DNA of 47,538 bases from NCBI RefSeq assembly GCF_003176895.1, contig NZ_QGTD01000019.1:104762-152299 (forward strand), given 5' to 3'. Numbering within the stretch: position 1 is the first letter of the stretch; every line of letters starts with the position of its first letter. A program made the position numbers and the translations under genes. The notes below the pieces were generated by a model that saw only the letters and a program-made list of their open reading frames with translations, was not told where the DNA came from and searched no databases. The stretch comes from Gracilibacillus dipsosauri. Lineage in GTDB: Bacteria > Bacillota > Bacilli > Bacillales > Amphibacillaceae. Below, piece by piece: positions 1 through 8,300 of this stretch.

Positions 1-102
1 CGAATTCCTTCCTAAAACGGTCGTTAAATCCGGTATAAGTTCCATTTTCCTCGAATTCCTTCCTAAAACGGTCGTTAGCTTGATGATAAATACCACTTCA
101 AA
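1..102. repeat. Partial tandem repeat, 51-bp period
   Basis: An identical 26-bp stretch (starting CGAATTCCTTCC, ending GGTCGTTA) occurs at 1-26 and again at 52-77, so the period is 51 bp. The remaining 25 bp of each unit are not conserved. The left copy touches the window edge, so the array may continue further left. It lies just downstream of trpA in the trp transcription direction. No hairpin with a T-run was found here, so it is not an obvious trp operon terminator. Confidence 0.6.
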
Positions 103-129
103 TCTGATCTCTCTCAAAATGCCCTCTAG

Positions 130-918
130 CTAGTTCACTTTGGAAATTTGTGCGGCGCCGATTAGTTCACGGATTGTATCATGATCTCCTTTATGCAACA
201 GATCGACAATTCGGCTTCCGACTACTACTCCGTCACAATGCGTTGTTAAGTTTTTGACATGCTCGGGTGTAGAAACACCGAAGCCTGCAAGTACAGGGAC
301 TTCACATTGTTTACTGAGGCGATCCAAGTATTCGTTAAGCCTGTCATGAAAGGTGGATCGAGCACCTGTCGTACCCGTTACAGTGACGGCATACAAAAAT
401 CCTTCTGTTCGATTAGCAATTTCCGTTATGCGATCATCCGTGCTTGTCAGTGCAGCTAAACGAATTAAGGCAATATCATGATCCTTTAATTCTCGGGTCA
501 CTAAGCCTTCTTCTTCTAACGGCATATCAGGTATGATTAATCCATCCACTCCAGCATCCTCACAAGCTTTTGCAAAATCAGCAACACCATAAGCATAAAT
601 TGGATTGACATACGTCATAAGAACGATAGGGATATGACGTGAAGATTTTGTTTGCTTTAATTTTTCTAATACCGCTCGTAATGATACACCATTCGCTAAT
701 GCGCGTAGGCCTGCTTCTTGGATTGTTGGTCCATCGGCTACAGGATCGGAAAAGGCAATCCCTAATTCCACAACTGTTGCCCCAGCATCCTCTAAAAAAA
801 CAAGCTGTTCTTCCAGTGCATCTAATCCACCATCTCCTGCCATGATATAAGGAACAAATGCCTTATCACCACGTTCTTTCACTTTAAGGAAGGCTGCATT
901 TAACTTTTCCTTACCCAT
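130..918 (-). CDS. trpA: Tryptophan synthase alpha chain
   Basis: Cleaves indole-3-glycerol phosphate to indole and glyceraldehyde-3-phosphate, passing indole through the tunnel of the alpha2beta2 complex to TrpB. The TIM-barrel family motifs ELGIAFSDP and DGPTIQEA carry the catalytic Glu and Asp. GVSTPEHV and VVVGSRIV near the end form the phosphate site. The reading frame extends 17 codons further upstream, but ATG at 918 ([10 protein letters not shown]) is preceded by GAGGTGA at a good distance and gives about 262 residues, normal for TrpA. It overlaps the trpB stop by 8 bp and is the last gene of trpEGDCFBA, consistent with translational coupling. Confidence 0.96.
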   Translation of the reverse strand: MGKEKLNAAFLKVKERGDKAFVPYIMAGDGGLDALEEQLVFLEDAGATVVELGIAFSDPVADGPTIQEAGLRALANGVSLRAVLEKLKQTKSSRHIPIVLMTYVNPIYAYGVADFAKACEDAGVDGLIIPDMPLEEEGLVTRELKDHDIALIRLAALTSTDDRITEIANRTEGFLYAVTVTGTTGARSTFHDRLNEYLDRLSKQCEVPVLAGFGVSTPEHVKNLTTHCDGVVVGSRIVDLLHKGDHDTIRELIGAAQISKVN

Positions 919-2116
919 TCTGTTCACCTCCAAGCGCATCACGCACTGTTTGCACGTCCTTATCTCCACGTCCAGATAAGCAAATGACCATTACCTCTTC
1001 TTCTTTCATTTCCTTCGCTAGCTTCATGGCATAGGCAATGGCATGAGAGCTTTCTAATGCTGGAATAATCCCTTCTGTTTTGGATAATTCCTGCAGCCCT
1101 TCTAGTGCCTCTGCATCTGTAATATGGGCATAATTCACACGGCCGATATCCCGCAGATGACTATGCTCTGGTCCAACTCCTGGGTAATCGAGTCCTGCGG
1201 AGATTGAATGAGCTTCTTGGATTTGCCCATGCTCATCCTGTAATAAGTAGGTCATGGTTCCATGTAAAATCCCTTGTTTACCATAAGACAAGGTCACGGC
1301 ATGTTTATCTGTATCTACACCTTTTCCTCCAGCCTCTACTCCATATAAGCGTACATCCTCATCCTCAATAAATGGATAGAACATTCCCATAGAGTTACTT
1401 CCACCACCAATACAAGCAACGACCGCATCAGGTAGTCGACCTTCCTTTAACTTCACTTGCTTTTTCGTTTCTGTACCGATCATGCTTTGAAAATCTCGGA
1501 CAATTTGTGGAAATGGATGTGGTCCAACGACGGAGCCAATAATATAATGAGTATCCTCGACATTACTCACCCAGTAACGTAATGCTTCATTTACCGCATC
1601 CTTTAATGTACCACTACCTTGATCCACACTCTCAACACGAGCTCCTAATAATTCCATTCGGAATACGTTCAATTGTTGACGACGTACATCTTCCTTTCCC
1701 ATAAAGATGACACATTCCAAACCTAGTAATGCACAGACCGTTGCTGTTGCAACACCATGCTGGCCAGCTCCTGTTTCTGCCACTACCTTTTTCTTCCCCA
1801 TTCTTTGTGTTAAAAGAGCCTGACCTAACGCATTATTAATTTTATGTGCACCTGTATGGTTTAAATCTTCTCGCTTTAGATAGATTTTTGGTCCACCTAG
1901 CTTTTTTGAAAAACGCTCCGCATAGTACAAAGGGGTTTCTCTGCCAACATACTCCTTAAGATAGTAATTAAATTCATCTAAAAACGCCTCATCATTAATG
2001 GCTTCCTCATACGCCTTTTCTAATTCAAGCACAGCAGGCATTAATGTTTCTGGAACAAATCGTCCACCGTAATCACCATAATGACCTGTCTCGTTTGGTG
2101 CATTATACTTTGTCAT
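911..2116 (-). CDS. trpB: Tryptophan synthase beta chain
   Basis: PLP enzyme that condenses indole with L-serine to give tryptophan. The 401-residue length is standard for TrpB1. The PLP lysine lies in [13 protein letters not shown] (around residue 88), and the cofactor-phosphate loop is [10 protein letters not shown] (around residue 230). The partner-interface motif [11 protein letters not shown] is at the N-terminus. The start ATG has GAAAGGGGAT upstream. Its 5' end overlaps trpF by 14 bp and its 3' end overlaps trpA by 8 bp, so the biosynthetic genes form one tightly packed polycistron. Confidence 0.97.
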   Translation of the reverse strand: MTKYNAPNETGHYGDYGGRFVPETLMPAVLELEKAYEEAINDEAFLDEFNYYLKEYVGRETPLYYAERFSKKLGGPKIYLKREDLNHTGAHKINNALGQALLTQRMGKKKVVAETGAGQHGVATATVCALLGLECVIFMGKEDVRRQQLNVFRMELLGARVESVDQGSGTLKDAVNEALRYWVSNVEDTHYIIGSVVGPHPFPQIVRDFQSMIGTETKKQVKLKEGRLPDAVVACIGGGSNSMGMFYPFIEDEDVRLYGVEAGGKGVDTDKHAVTLSYGKQGILHGTMTYLLQDEHGQIQEAHSISAGLDYPGVGPEHSHLRDIGRVNYAHITDAEALEGLQELSKTEGIIPALESSHAIAYAMKLAKEMKEEEVMVICLSGRGDKDVQTVRDALGGEQNG

Positions 2117-2729
2117 TTTTATCCCCTTTCTTTGCCGCTTGGATAAATGCTTTTATTTTCGCTACATCCTTCACTCCATTTGTTTCGACGCCACTAGAGA
2201 CATCTAAACCAGCTGGATTGACTTCTCTAATAGCCTCCTCGACATTTTCCGCACTTAAGCCACCAGCTAGAAGTACTTTTTTATCTAAAAAATCTCTGTC
2301 CTTTACGATGGACCAATCGAATGTCTCTCCATTGCCACCCCGATATTTACCAGCAGGGCTATCTAAAAGATAATAAGCACAATCATATGTTGAAATCCCC
2401 TCTAAATCTGCTAGGGAATGAATTTGAAATGCTTTGATCACAGGTAAAGAAAGTTGTGAACAAAAGTCTGGTGACTCATCTCCATGTAGCTGGATATAAT
2501 CAAGGTCTGCTTTTTCCGCAATCTCTTCTATTACTTCAAGCTTTTCATTCACAAATACCCCAACTTTTTTCACCTGTGGTGGAACAAATGAAGCTAGCTC
2601 ACACGCGTGTTCCTTTGTTAATTGTCTTTTACTCTTGGCAAAAACAAATCCTATAAAATCTGCTCCTGCCTCAGAAGCAGCTTGAATGTCCTCTTGTTTC
2701 ATCAACCCACATATCTTCACTTGTACCAT
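2103..2729 (-). CDS. trpF: Phosphoribosylanthranilate isomerase
   Basis: Catalyses the Amadori rearrangement of N-(5-phosphoribosyl)anthranilate to CdRP. The 208-residue TIM barrel opens with VKICGLM, carrying the general-base Cys, and has the acid Asp in [11 protein letters not shown] near residue 180. IQLHGDES is another family signature. AGGAGAATGATAG precedes the ATG. It is a separate gene, not fused to trpC as in enterobacteria. Only 3 bp separate it from the trpC stop, and it overlaps trpB downstream. Confidence 0.96.
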   Translation of the reverse strand: MVQVKICGLMKQEDIQAASEAGADFIGFVFAKSKRQLTKEHACELASFVPPQVKKVGVFVNEKLEVIEEIAEKADLDYIQLHGDESPDFCSQLSLPVIKAFQIHSLADLEGISTYDCAYYLLDSPAGKYRGGNGETFDWSIVKDRDFLDKKVLLAGGLSAENVEEAIREVNPAGLDVSSGVETNGVKDVAKIKAFIQAAKKGDKNDKV

Positions 2730-2732
2730 CTA

Positions 2733-3512
2733 TCATTCTCCTAACGGAATGCGCAAAATATCGAAGGTTTTCTTCAAATCAACAGAACGCATCATCGTTT
2801 CTCCTACTAAAATACCACGAGCTCCAGCCATAGCGACACGCTCTACATCAGCCCGATCCTTCATTCCACTTTCACTGATCAGCAATGTATTTTCTTTGTC
2901 AACCATCTCAGCTAATTGCTCTGTTAGAGCTAGGTCTACCTCAAAGGTTTTAAGATTTCGATTGTTAATTCCGATAATTTTAGCTCCAATTCTATTTGCC
3001 ATTTCCATTTCTTCTTGATTGTGTACTTCAAAAAGAATTTCTAAGCCTTTGCTGTCAGCATACTGATAAAGCTCCTTTAACCGACTTTCAGGTAATGCAG
3101 CTGCAATGAGTAAGATTAAGTTTGCACCTGCATCGTATGCTCGGTCGATTTGAATTTCATCGATAATAAAATCCTTATTTAATATAGGGACATTTACAAC
3201 CTCTCTCACTGCTTGCATGTCTTCGATCGTTCCCTTAAAAAAAGGTTGGTCTGTCAATACAGAAATGGCTCCCGCACCACTAGCTTCATATAACTGGCCT
3301 TGCTCGGCGGGCTCCACTCCATCATTAATCAGTCCCTTCGATGGAGATGCCCGTTTCATTTCGGCAATAATGCTCATGTTCTTTGACTGACGAAACGAAT
3401 CATACAAGGAGACAGGAGCACGTTTTGCTTGAAGCATACCAGGCTTGTAGTTTTTCTTTAATGTCGCTACTTCCTTTTCTTTTTCTGCTAGTATTTTTTC
3501 TAAAATAGTCAT
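2733..3512 (-). CDS. trpC: Indole-3-glycerol phosphate synthase
   Basis: Decarboxylating ring closure of CdRP to indole-3-glycerol phosphate. The 259-residue TIM barrel carries the family motifs IAEMKRASPSKG (substrate Lys and Ser), NKDFIIDEIQI (catalytic Lys), GINNRNLKTFEVD and LISESGM. Its ATG overlaps the trpD stop as ATGA, the usual sign of coupled translation. Length and all motifs are intact. Confidence 0.96.
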   Translation of the reverse strand: MTILEKILAEKEKEVATLKKNYKPGMLQAKRAPVSLYDSFRQSKNMSIIAEMKRASPSKGLINDGVEPAEQGQLYEASGAGAISVLTDQPFFKGTIEDMQAVREVVNVPILNKDFIIDEIQIDRAYDAGANLILLIAAALPESRLKELYQYADSKGLEILFEVHNQEEMEMANRIGAKIIGINNRNLKTFEVDLALTEQLAEMVDKENTLLISESGMKDRADVERVAMAGARGILVGETMMRSVDLKKTFDILRIPLGE

Positions 3513-4540
3513 GATGACACCCCTTGCTTCATTCTCGTACTAATCGTAATAAGATTTTCTAATTTAGCTAATGCTGCACCTGAATCGATCGACTCTCGCG
3601 CAAGCTCCACTCCTTGTTTTATTGTTTCTGCTTTTCCATTGGCAAAGATACCTAAACCAGCATTTAGTAATACTGTATCTCGGTGTGGGCCTTTTTTGCC
3701 TTCTAGAACACTGCGTAAAATTCTAGCATTCTCTATGGCGTTCCCGCCTTTTATCGATTCATTATCCACTACTGGGAGATCTACTTCCCCGGGACTTAAC
3801 GTGAATTGCATTAATTCTCCTCTGTCCAATAATACCAAATGATTCTCCCCAGCTAAAGAGGCTTCATCCATATAGCCATATCCATTTACAATCAATGCAC
3901 GTTTGCGACCTAATTTGTGCAATACATTCGCCATCGTCTCTAATGAATCTCGGCGATAGGTTCCCATCAATTGTGAGGTTAGCTGGACTGGATTGGTTAA
4001 TGGACCAATCACATTAAAAATTGTTGGCACCCCTAATTCTCTCCGAACCTTCATCGCATGCTTCATTGCAGGGTGGACATTAGGTGCAAATAGAAAAGCA
4101 ATCCCATTTTCCTTTAATATTTCGTAGGTTTCTGGTCGTGTGAATTCGAGTGGTACACCTAAATGCTCCAACACATCAGCACTTCCGGTTTTACTAGAAA
4201 TACTACGGTTTCCATGTTTAGCAACCGTAATGCCCGCACCTGCAATAACAAAAGCAGAGGTTGTGCTAATATTAAAGCTTTGTGATCCATCTCCTCCAGT
4301 GCCACAGTTATCCATTGCATCTGTTAAGTCATCTGGAAGGGATAATGGAGAAATTTCTAAAAGAACATTTACAAGACCTGTAATCTCATCAGATGTTTCC
4401 CCTTTTGCTTTTAATGCTGTAAGAAAAGCCCCTATTGCAATATCACTTGTTTCCTCTGTGAAAATCAGTCTTGCCGCTTGCTCCATTTCCTCTAATGTCA
4501 AATCCTCTTTTGCAATCACTTTATTTAAAAAATCCTTCAT
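3509..4540 (-). CDS. trpD: Anthranilate phosphoribosyltransferase
   Basis: Transfers phosphoribose from PRPP to anthranilate. The 343-residue protein has the glycine-rich PRPP loop DNCGTGGDGSQSFNIST (around residues 82-98), KHGNRSISSKTGSADVLE with anthranilate and Mg contacts, and FNVIGPLTNP. It is a stand-alone protein, with the glutaminase TrpG encoded separately upstream. It overlaps both trpG and trpC by 4 bp (ATGA). Confidence 0.96.
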   Translation of the reverse strand: MKDFLNKVIAKEDLTLEEMEQAARLIFTEETSDIAIGAFLTALKAKGETSDEITGLVNVLLEISPLSLPDDLTDAMDNCGTGGDGSQSFNISTTSAFVIAGAGITVAKHGNRSISSKTGSADVLEHLGVPLEFTRPETYEILKENGIAFLFAPNVHPAMKHAMKVRRELGVPTIFNVIGPLTNPVQLTSQLMGTYRRDSLETMANVLHKLGRKRALIVNGYGYMDEASLAGENHLVLLDRGELMQFTLSPGEVDLPVVDNESIKGGNAIENARILRSVLEGKKGPHRDTVLLNAGLGIFANGKAETIKQGVELARESIDSGAALAKLENLITISTRMKQGVSS

Positions 4541-5124
4541 GCTTTCGTCTCCTTTCGAATAGCTTGAAAAAAGTTATTCAGTAGCTTTTTGCCTTTTCCG
4601 GTACCAATTGATTCAGGATGAAATTGCAATCCATATGTTGGCAAATAAGTATGCTTGATTGCCATAATTTCACCATCATCCATTGCTTGTGCTGTGACAA
4701 GTAACTCATCTGGTATGGTTGCATTTTCTATAACAAGGGAATGATATCTCATTACTTCTAACGGTTGCTCCAAATAACTAAAGATCTCATCATTGTTATG
4801 TCGAATCATGGAGGTTTTACCGTGTTTAATATGACTTGCCTTTACTATCCTCGCTCCAAATGCTGTACCAATCGTTTGGTGTCCTAAACAAATACCCAAA
4901 ATCGGAAACTCTGTTGCTAAGTGTTTGACAATGTCAATACTAATACCTGCCTCTTCCGGAATACCAGGTCCTGGTGATAATATAATGGCTTCTGGCTCCC
5001 ATTTTCTTATGTCATCAATCGTCAGTTTGTCATTACGGACCACTTTGACGGTTTTGCCAAGTTCTGAAATATACTGATATAGGTTATAAGTGAATGAATC
5101 ATAATTATCAATGAGTAATATCAT
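4537..5124 (-). CDS. trpG: Anthranilate synthase glutamine amidotransferase subunit (TrpG/PabA type)
   Basis: Class I glutaminase that supplies ammonia to TrpE, and possibly also to a PabB partner. The 195-residue protein has the nucleophile Cys in GICLGHQTIG (around residue 79) and the His-Glu pair in LQFHPESIGT near the C-terminus. It opens with the typical ILLIDNYDSFTYNL. In Bacillus subtilis the shared trpG/pabA gene sits in the folate cluster; here it lies inside the trp operon between trpE and trpD, overlapping trpE by 17 bp. Whether it also serves folate synthesis cannot be judged, because no pab genes are in view. Confidence 0.95.
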   Translation of the reverse strand: MILLIDNYDSFTYNLYQYISELGKTVKVVRNDKLTIDDIRKWEPEAIILSPGPGIPEEAGISIDIVKHLATEFPILGICLGHQTIGTAFGARIVKASHIKHGKTSMIRHNNDEIFSYLEQPLEVMRYHSLVIENATIPDELLVTAQAMDDGEIMAIKHTYLPTYGLQFHPESIGTGKGKKLLNNFFQAIRKETKA

Positions 5125-6499
5125 GTTTACTAACCTCCAGTAAGGCTCTAGCCTTATTCAATGTTTCCAGATACTCCGATTCTGGATCGGAATCATACAC
5201 TATCCCTGCACCCGCTTGTACATAGGCATTGTTACCTTTAATAACCATCGTACGAATAGCTAAAGCTAAGTCCAAATCTCCATTTATGTTAATGTAGCCG
5301 ACCGCTCCTGCATAAACTCCACGCTTTTTGTCCTCTAAATCGTTAATGATTTGCATGGCACGAATTTTTGGTGCCCCTGAAACCGTTCCTGCTGGTAATG
5401 CTGAAATAAGTGCATCCAACCCCGTGTAATTGTCTGTTAAAGTACCATGCACTTCGGAAACAATGTGCATAACGTGTTGATATCTTTCAATCGCCATATA
5501 TTTCGGGATCGTGATCGAGCTTATTTCACATACACGGCCAAGATCGTTTCTACTAAGGTCGACAAGCATTTTGTGTTCTGCTAATTCCTTCTCATCGGCT
5601 AATAACTCGGTTGCGAGCTGTGCATCCTCCTGCTCTGTTGCACCACGAGGTCTTGTTCCTGCAATAGGATTAGTAATAACTTCTTTGCCAGTTGTTTTAA
5701 TTAAGCTCTCTGGTGATGCACCAAGCACAATATAGTCATTAAAATCAATAAAATACATATATGGCGATGGATTTGCGACTCTAAGCTTTCGGTAAAAAGT
5801 AAAAGGATCCGCCTCAAAGCTTGCTTTCATTCTTTGAGATAAAACAACTTGAAAGATATCGCCCTCTACTATGTGTCTTTTCGCTGTTTCTACCATTTCT
5901 AGAAATCTACTCTTCTGAATAGAAGGCTGGAAGCTAACATGCAATTCTTCTTCTTTTAACGGCTTTTCATGTGTCCAGATCTCTTCTTCCATTTCAACAA
6001 GCCGTTCCTCCAAAATCGACTCTTCTCGATCTCCATTTAAGTCCATCGTTAATAAAGTGACTTTTTGCTTCATATGATCAAAAACGATAACATCCTGGTA
6101 AAACATCATGTGAACATCTGGCATTTCTATCTCATCCTCTAGTTTTTCACCGATATATTCATATTGCCGAATCGTATCATAGCCAATATAACCAATGGCT
6201 CCACCATAAAAAGCATATGGTAAAGGAAGATCTATATTTGGCGTATGTTCTTTTACTACCTCTAATGGCAATTGTTCGATAGTTTCCTCTTCACCTGTTG
6301 TCAGGTTTATTACTGTCGAATTTTTCTTTGAACCAATAATTTCTTTATACGGATTTACACCAATAAAAGAAAAACGTCCTTTTTGATCATGGGCTCCTGA
6401 ACTCTCAAGCAAAAACTTTTTCGTACCCTTTAATCGATGAAAGATTGATATCGGTGTGATTGTATCCCCATTTAATCGCTTGCTTCTGTAATTCACCAT
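5108..6499 (-). CDS. trpE: Anthranilate synthase component I
   Basis: Converts chorismate to anthranilate with ammonia from TrpG; the committed step of the pathway. The 463-residue protein has the tryptophan feedback-site motif FLLESSG near residue 30, and the chorismate-binding core PIAGTRPRGATE, HKMLVDLSRNDLGR and PAGTVSGAPKIRAM. AGAGIVYDSDPESEYLET is at the C-terminus. The chorismate-binding features favour TrpE, as does its position as first gene behind tRNA-Trp T-boxes. The ATG follows GGAGTAGAGGAA. The mRNA leader is about 750 nt long. Confidence 0.95.
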   Translation of the reverse strand: MVNYRSKRLNGDTITPISIFHRLKGTKKFLLESSGAHDQKGRFSFIGVNPYKEIIGSKKNSTVINLTTGEEETIEQLPLEVVKEHTPNIDLPLPYAFYGGAIGYIGYDTIRQYEYIGEKLEDEIEMPDVHMMFYQDVIVFDHMKQKVTLLTMDLNGDREESILEERLVEMEEEIWTHEKPLKEEELHVSFQPSIQKSRFLEMVETAKRHIVEGDIFQVVLSQRMKASFEADPFTFYRKLRVANPSPYMYFIDFNDYIVLGASPESLIKTTGKEVITNPIAGTRPRGATEQEDAQLATELLADEKELAEHKMLVDLSRNDLGRVCEISSITIPKYMAIERYQHVMHIVSEVHGTLTDNYTGLDALISALPAGTVSGAPKIRAMQIINDLEDKKRGVYAGAVGYININGDLDLALAIRTMVIKGNNAYVQAGAGIVYDSDPESEYLETLNKARALLEVSKHDITH

Positions 6500-6535
6500 T
6501 TCCTCTACTCCTTTTCAATGATTTAACGAAGTATG

Positions 6536-6637
6536 TTAGAAAAACTCGTATACGTTCGTCCTTTGACGAATGCCTAGCTTTGCGTATTAGAAAAACCCGC
6601 ATTCGCTCGTCCTTTAGCGAATGCTTAGTTTTGCTTA
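6536..6637 (-). repeat. Two tandem 51-bp hairpin repeats in the trp leader
   Basis: Copies at 6536-6586 and 6587-6637 match at about 42 of 51 positions. In the trp transcript direction the 6587-6637 copy forms a perfect 9-bp hairpin (arms 6616-6624 and 6599-6607, 8-nt loop) followed by GGG then TTTTT, so it resembles an intrinsic terminator. The trpE-proximal copy keeps the layout with mismatched pairs. The repeats lie after both T-box terminators and before trpE. Function is unknown: readthrough brake, stability element, or dispersed repeat are all possible. Confidence 0.65.
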
Positions 6638-6708
6638 TACTTGGTACCTTGAAATTTCAGCTACGTCGAAACGCTACTGTGTAGAAATTTTATACTTTCC
6701 TAATGTAT

Positions 6709-6748
6709 AAAAAAATCCCTATATATACCTTGTTTGTATATATAGGGA
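6709..6748 (-). terminator. Terminator of the distal T-box
   Basis: A perfect 13-bp stem (6736-6748 with 6716-6728, 7-nt loop) is followed in the trp direction by a run of Ts (complement of the A-run at 6709-6715). Its 5' arm partly overlaps the antiterminator, giving mutually exclusive folds. Confidence 0.9.
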
Positions 6749-6959
6749 CGGGTTTTTTCCGCGGTGCCACCACTATTTGAAGGATCTCCACACTCCTTCC
6801 TCTCATTCATCCGATAACGTGGATGAGGCGTTGCTCTATACTTTTTTCCAGAGCACTCTCAAAGGTCCATTCTGCTTACCTTGTATACTGGTTTCCACCA
6901 TGCCCAGCTCTCTATCACACAATAAGTAAACCTACTAATCCTTCTCATCAATTTTTCTA
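6709..6959 (-). promoter_or_regulatory. tRNA-Trp T-box leader, promoter-distal copy
   Basis: In transcript direction the leader contains stem I with AGAGAGCTGG and a specifier loop GAATGGACCTTTGAG whose codon UGG (complement 6867-6869) specifies Trp. The T-box core AGTGGTGGCACCGCGG follows at about 6759-6775, then a terminator. The UGGC in the core pairs with an acceptor end GCCA, so it fits a G73 discriminator as in known Bacillus tRNA-Trp. Uncharged tRNA-Trp is expected to stabilise the antiterminator and let RNA polymerase reach trpE. Confidence 0.93.
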
Positions 6960-6977
6960 TCGATTTTTAACACATAT

Positions 6978-7015
6978 AAAAAGGGCTCCCCCATCCGAAA
7001 AGGACGAGGAAACCC
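6978..7015 (-). terminator. Terminator of the proximal T-box
   Basis: A 14-bp stem with several G-U pairs (7002-7015 with 6983-6996, loop 6997-7001) is followed in the trp direction by TTTTT. It is the off-state partner of the proximal antiterminator. Confidence 0.85.
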
Positions 7016-7256
7016 GTGGTACCACCTTTATTAGCTGAAGATCAGCTCACTAATCACGTCATAGCTTTTATATGCTATAACGCTACCCTTTTGCAACGAG
7101 TGGGGATCTCGCCAAAGCCTACTAACAAATGTGTTCGGTTTGGGGCTCAGAAGTCCATTCACCTATCTAACACACTGGTTCTCACCAACCACCAGCTCTC
7201 TTCTGTGCTTTGATTCGGCTACTACTCTTCATCAATGCCAAACGAATGAAAATGTT
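6978..7256 (-). promoter_or_regulatory. tRNA-Trp T-box leader, promoter-proximal copy
   Basis: A second complete T-box lies upstream in the same leader. Stem I carries AGAGAGCTGGTGGTTGGTG, and the specifier loop GAATGGACTTCTGAG has UGG (complement 7155-7157). The T-box core AGGTGGTACCACGG is at about 7012-7025. Here the NCCA-pairing tetranucleotide is UGGU, which would form G-U rather than G-C with a G73 discriminator. Two serial T-boxes require two antitermination events and should sharpen the response to Trp-tRNA shortage. Tandem trp T-boxes are known from other bacilli. Confidence 0.92.
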
Positions 7257-7262
7257 GCTACT

Positions 7263-7291
7263 ATCATAGTATGTTCTCATTCATTTGTCAA
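7263..7291 (-). promoter_or_regulatory. trp operon sigma-A promoter
   Basis: TTGACA (complement 7286-7291), a 17-bp spacer and TATGAT (complement 7263-7268) lie immediately upstream of the first T-box. This is a near-consensus vegetative promoter with a predicted start near 7256. Control therefore seems to rest mainly on attenuation. Confidence 0.9.
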
Positions 7292-7369
7292 TGCCTTTTA
7301 CTTAATTTTTTGAAAATTCTTAATATAGTGATTTCCATGATGGAGGGGGTCCCCGACATGCAAAAGGTG

Positions 7370-7918
7370 CTAAAATTCATTTATTTCTTCTTCAATCTTT
7401 TTCCCTAAATGTCTTCCAGGCTGATCTACTTGCACCATTACATGGTCACCCTTCTTTAATGTAATCGCCTGTATTTCCGTTCCATCTGGAGCTAGTACAT
7501 GAACACTATCTGCTACTTGTAAAGTGACCGATAGCTCCTTGTTTTCTACCTTTAACACCAAGCGGATTAACGGGCGCTTTTCGACCTTTACTCTTCCGAC
7601 CGCAACACTACGTGATGAACCAGATTCTGAAATAACTGAAATATAATCTCCTGGTCTTATTTCTGCTAAATAGGCAGTTTGATCTTCTTCCTTTAAAATG
7701 TAATGATGAATAGCACCACTATTCACTCGAAATGGTCTTCCTGGATAAGTATCTGTCGTTCGATTTTCAGCTAATACTAGGACATAGCCGTGTCCGGTAT
7801 TCCCGACAAGTATTCCTTCGGATGGCTCTAATTTATCAACAAAATCAAGGCATACTCTAGATCCTTCACCTATTTCTTTTATTTCCACTACCTCTGCTTC
7901 CTTTAAGGATATTTTCAT
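7370..7918 (-). CDS. 3-dehydroquinate synthase II family protein, C-terminal half only
   Basis: The segment VGNTGHGYVLVLAENR...GRPFRVNSGAIHHYIL...YLAEIRPGD...VAVGRVKVEKRPLIRLVL matches the C-terminal half of archaeal-type DHQ synthase (DHQS-II), which is normally about 330-390 residues. Only about 182 residues are present here and the N-terminal half is absent, so the classic reaction is unlikely without a partner. ATG at 7918 follows AAGGTGA; an ATG at 7936 (behind GAGGAAATT) is the alternative. It lies upstream of the trp operon on the same strand with its own promoter at 7984-8012. No clear terminator separates it from the trp promoter. Actual function is unknown. Confidence 0.75.
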   Translation of the reverse strand: MKISLKEAEVVEIKEIGEGSRVCLDFVDKLEPSEGILVGNTGHGYVLVLAENRTTDTYPGRPFRVNSGAIHHYILKEEDQTAYLAEIRPGDYISVISESGSSRSVAVGRVKVEKRPLIRLVLKVENKELSVTLQVADSVHVLAPDGTEIQAITLKKGDHVMVQVDQPGRHLGKKIEEEINEF

Positions 7919-7983
7919 TAAGTCACCTTCCACCATAATTTCCTCATTTTTTACATATTTTGTCCATAGCTAATTCTATCGTA

Positions 7984-8012
7984 ATCATATAGAATAAAAA
8001 ATGAAAATTCAA
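7984..8012 (-). promoter_or_regulatory. Sigma-A promoter of the DHQS-II-like gene
   Basis: TTGAAT (complement 8007-8012), a 17-bp spacer and TATGAT (complement 7984-7989) precede the gene by about 65 bp. Confidence 0.75.
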
Positions 8013-8074
8013 TTAACGGGGATTTTTCACCATAGTACGAAGTATATAAAAGTAGCAAATGGGAGGGATAGACA

Positions 8075-8191
8075 TTGCGGAAATGGTTAGTAATGCTGTT
8101 TCTTCTATTAATTGCGTCCTTCAGTTTTATTGGATATAGTACGTTAACACAATCTGATGATAGTGAAACAATTGAAATGGAGCATAAATAG
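8075..8191 (+). CDS. Small membrane or secreted peptide, 38 residues, TTG start
   Basis: This short frame starts with TTG at 8075, eight bases after a strong GGAGG (8062-8066), and ends with TAG at 8191. The product has the profile of a single-span membrane or exported peptide: basic RKW, a hydrophobic stretch LVMLFLLLIASFSFIGY, then an acidic tail DDSETIEMEHK. It stands alone between a minus-strand gene and a hairpin at 8249-8283. I do not recognise the family. The ribosome binding site plus signal-like composition are the only support, so it could be spurious. Confidence 0.55.
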   Translation: MRKWLVMLFLLLIASFSFIGYSTLTQSDDSETIEMEHK

Positions 8192-8248
8192 AAGAAATGA
8201 ATCTATAATGAGGCTTTTCAAGACACTAAAAGCTTTGATAACAACAAA

Positions 8249-8283
8249 TTTGGTACAGTGTTAAATAGAAACACTGTACCAAA
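8249..8283 (-). terminator. Hairpin terminator between convergent genes
   Basis: A perfect 14-bp stem (8249-8262 with 8270-8283, 7-nt loop) lies between the plus-strand small ORF and the stop of the minus-strand oxidoreductase. On the minus strand it is followed by a moderately T-rich tail, so it most likely ends the oxidoreductase transcript. It may work in both directions. Confidence 0.7.
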
Positions 8284-8300
8284 ACTAAATATCTATTTCA

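Noticed and set aside
7335-7360. GGGGGTCCCC-containing near-palindrome after the DHQS-II-like gene
   Set aside because: Arms around a usable loop are short and no T-run follows on either strand, so it is not a credible terminator.
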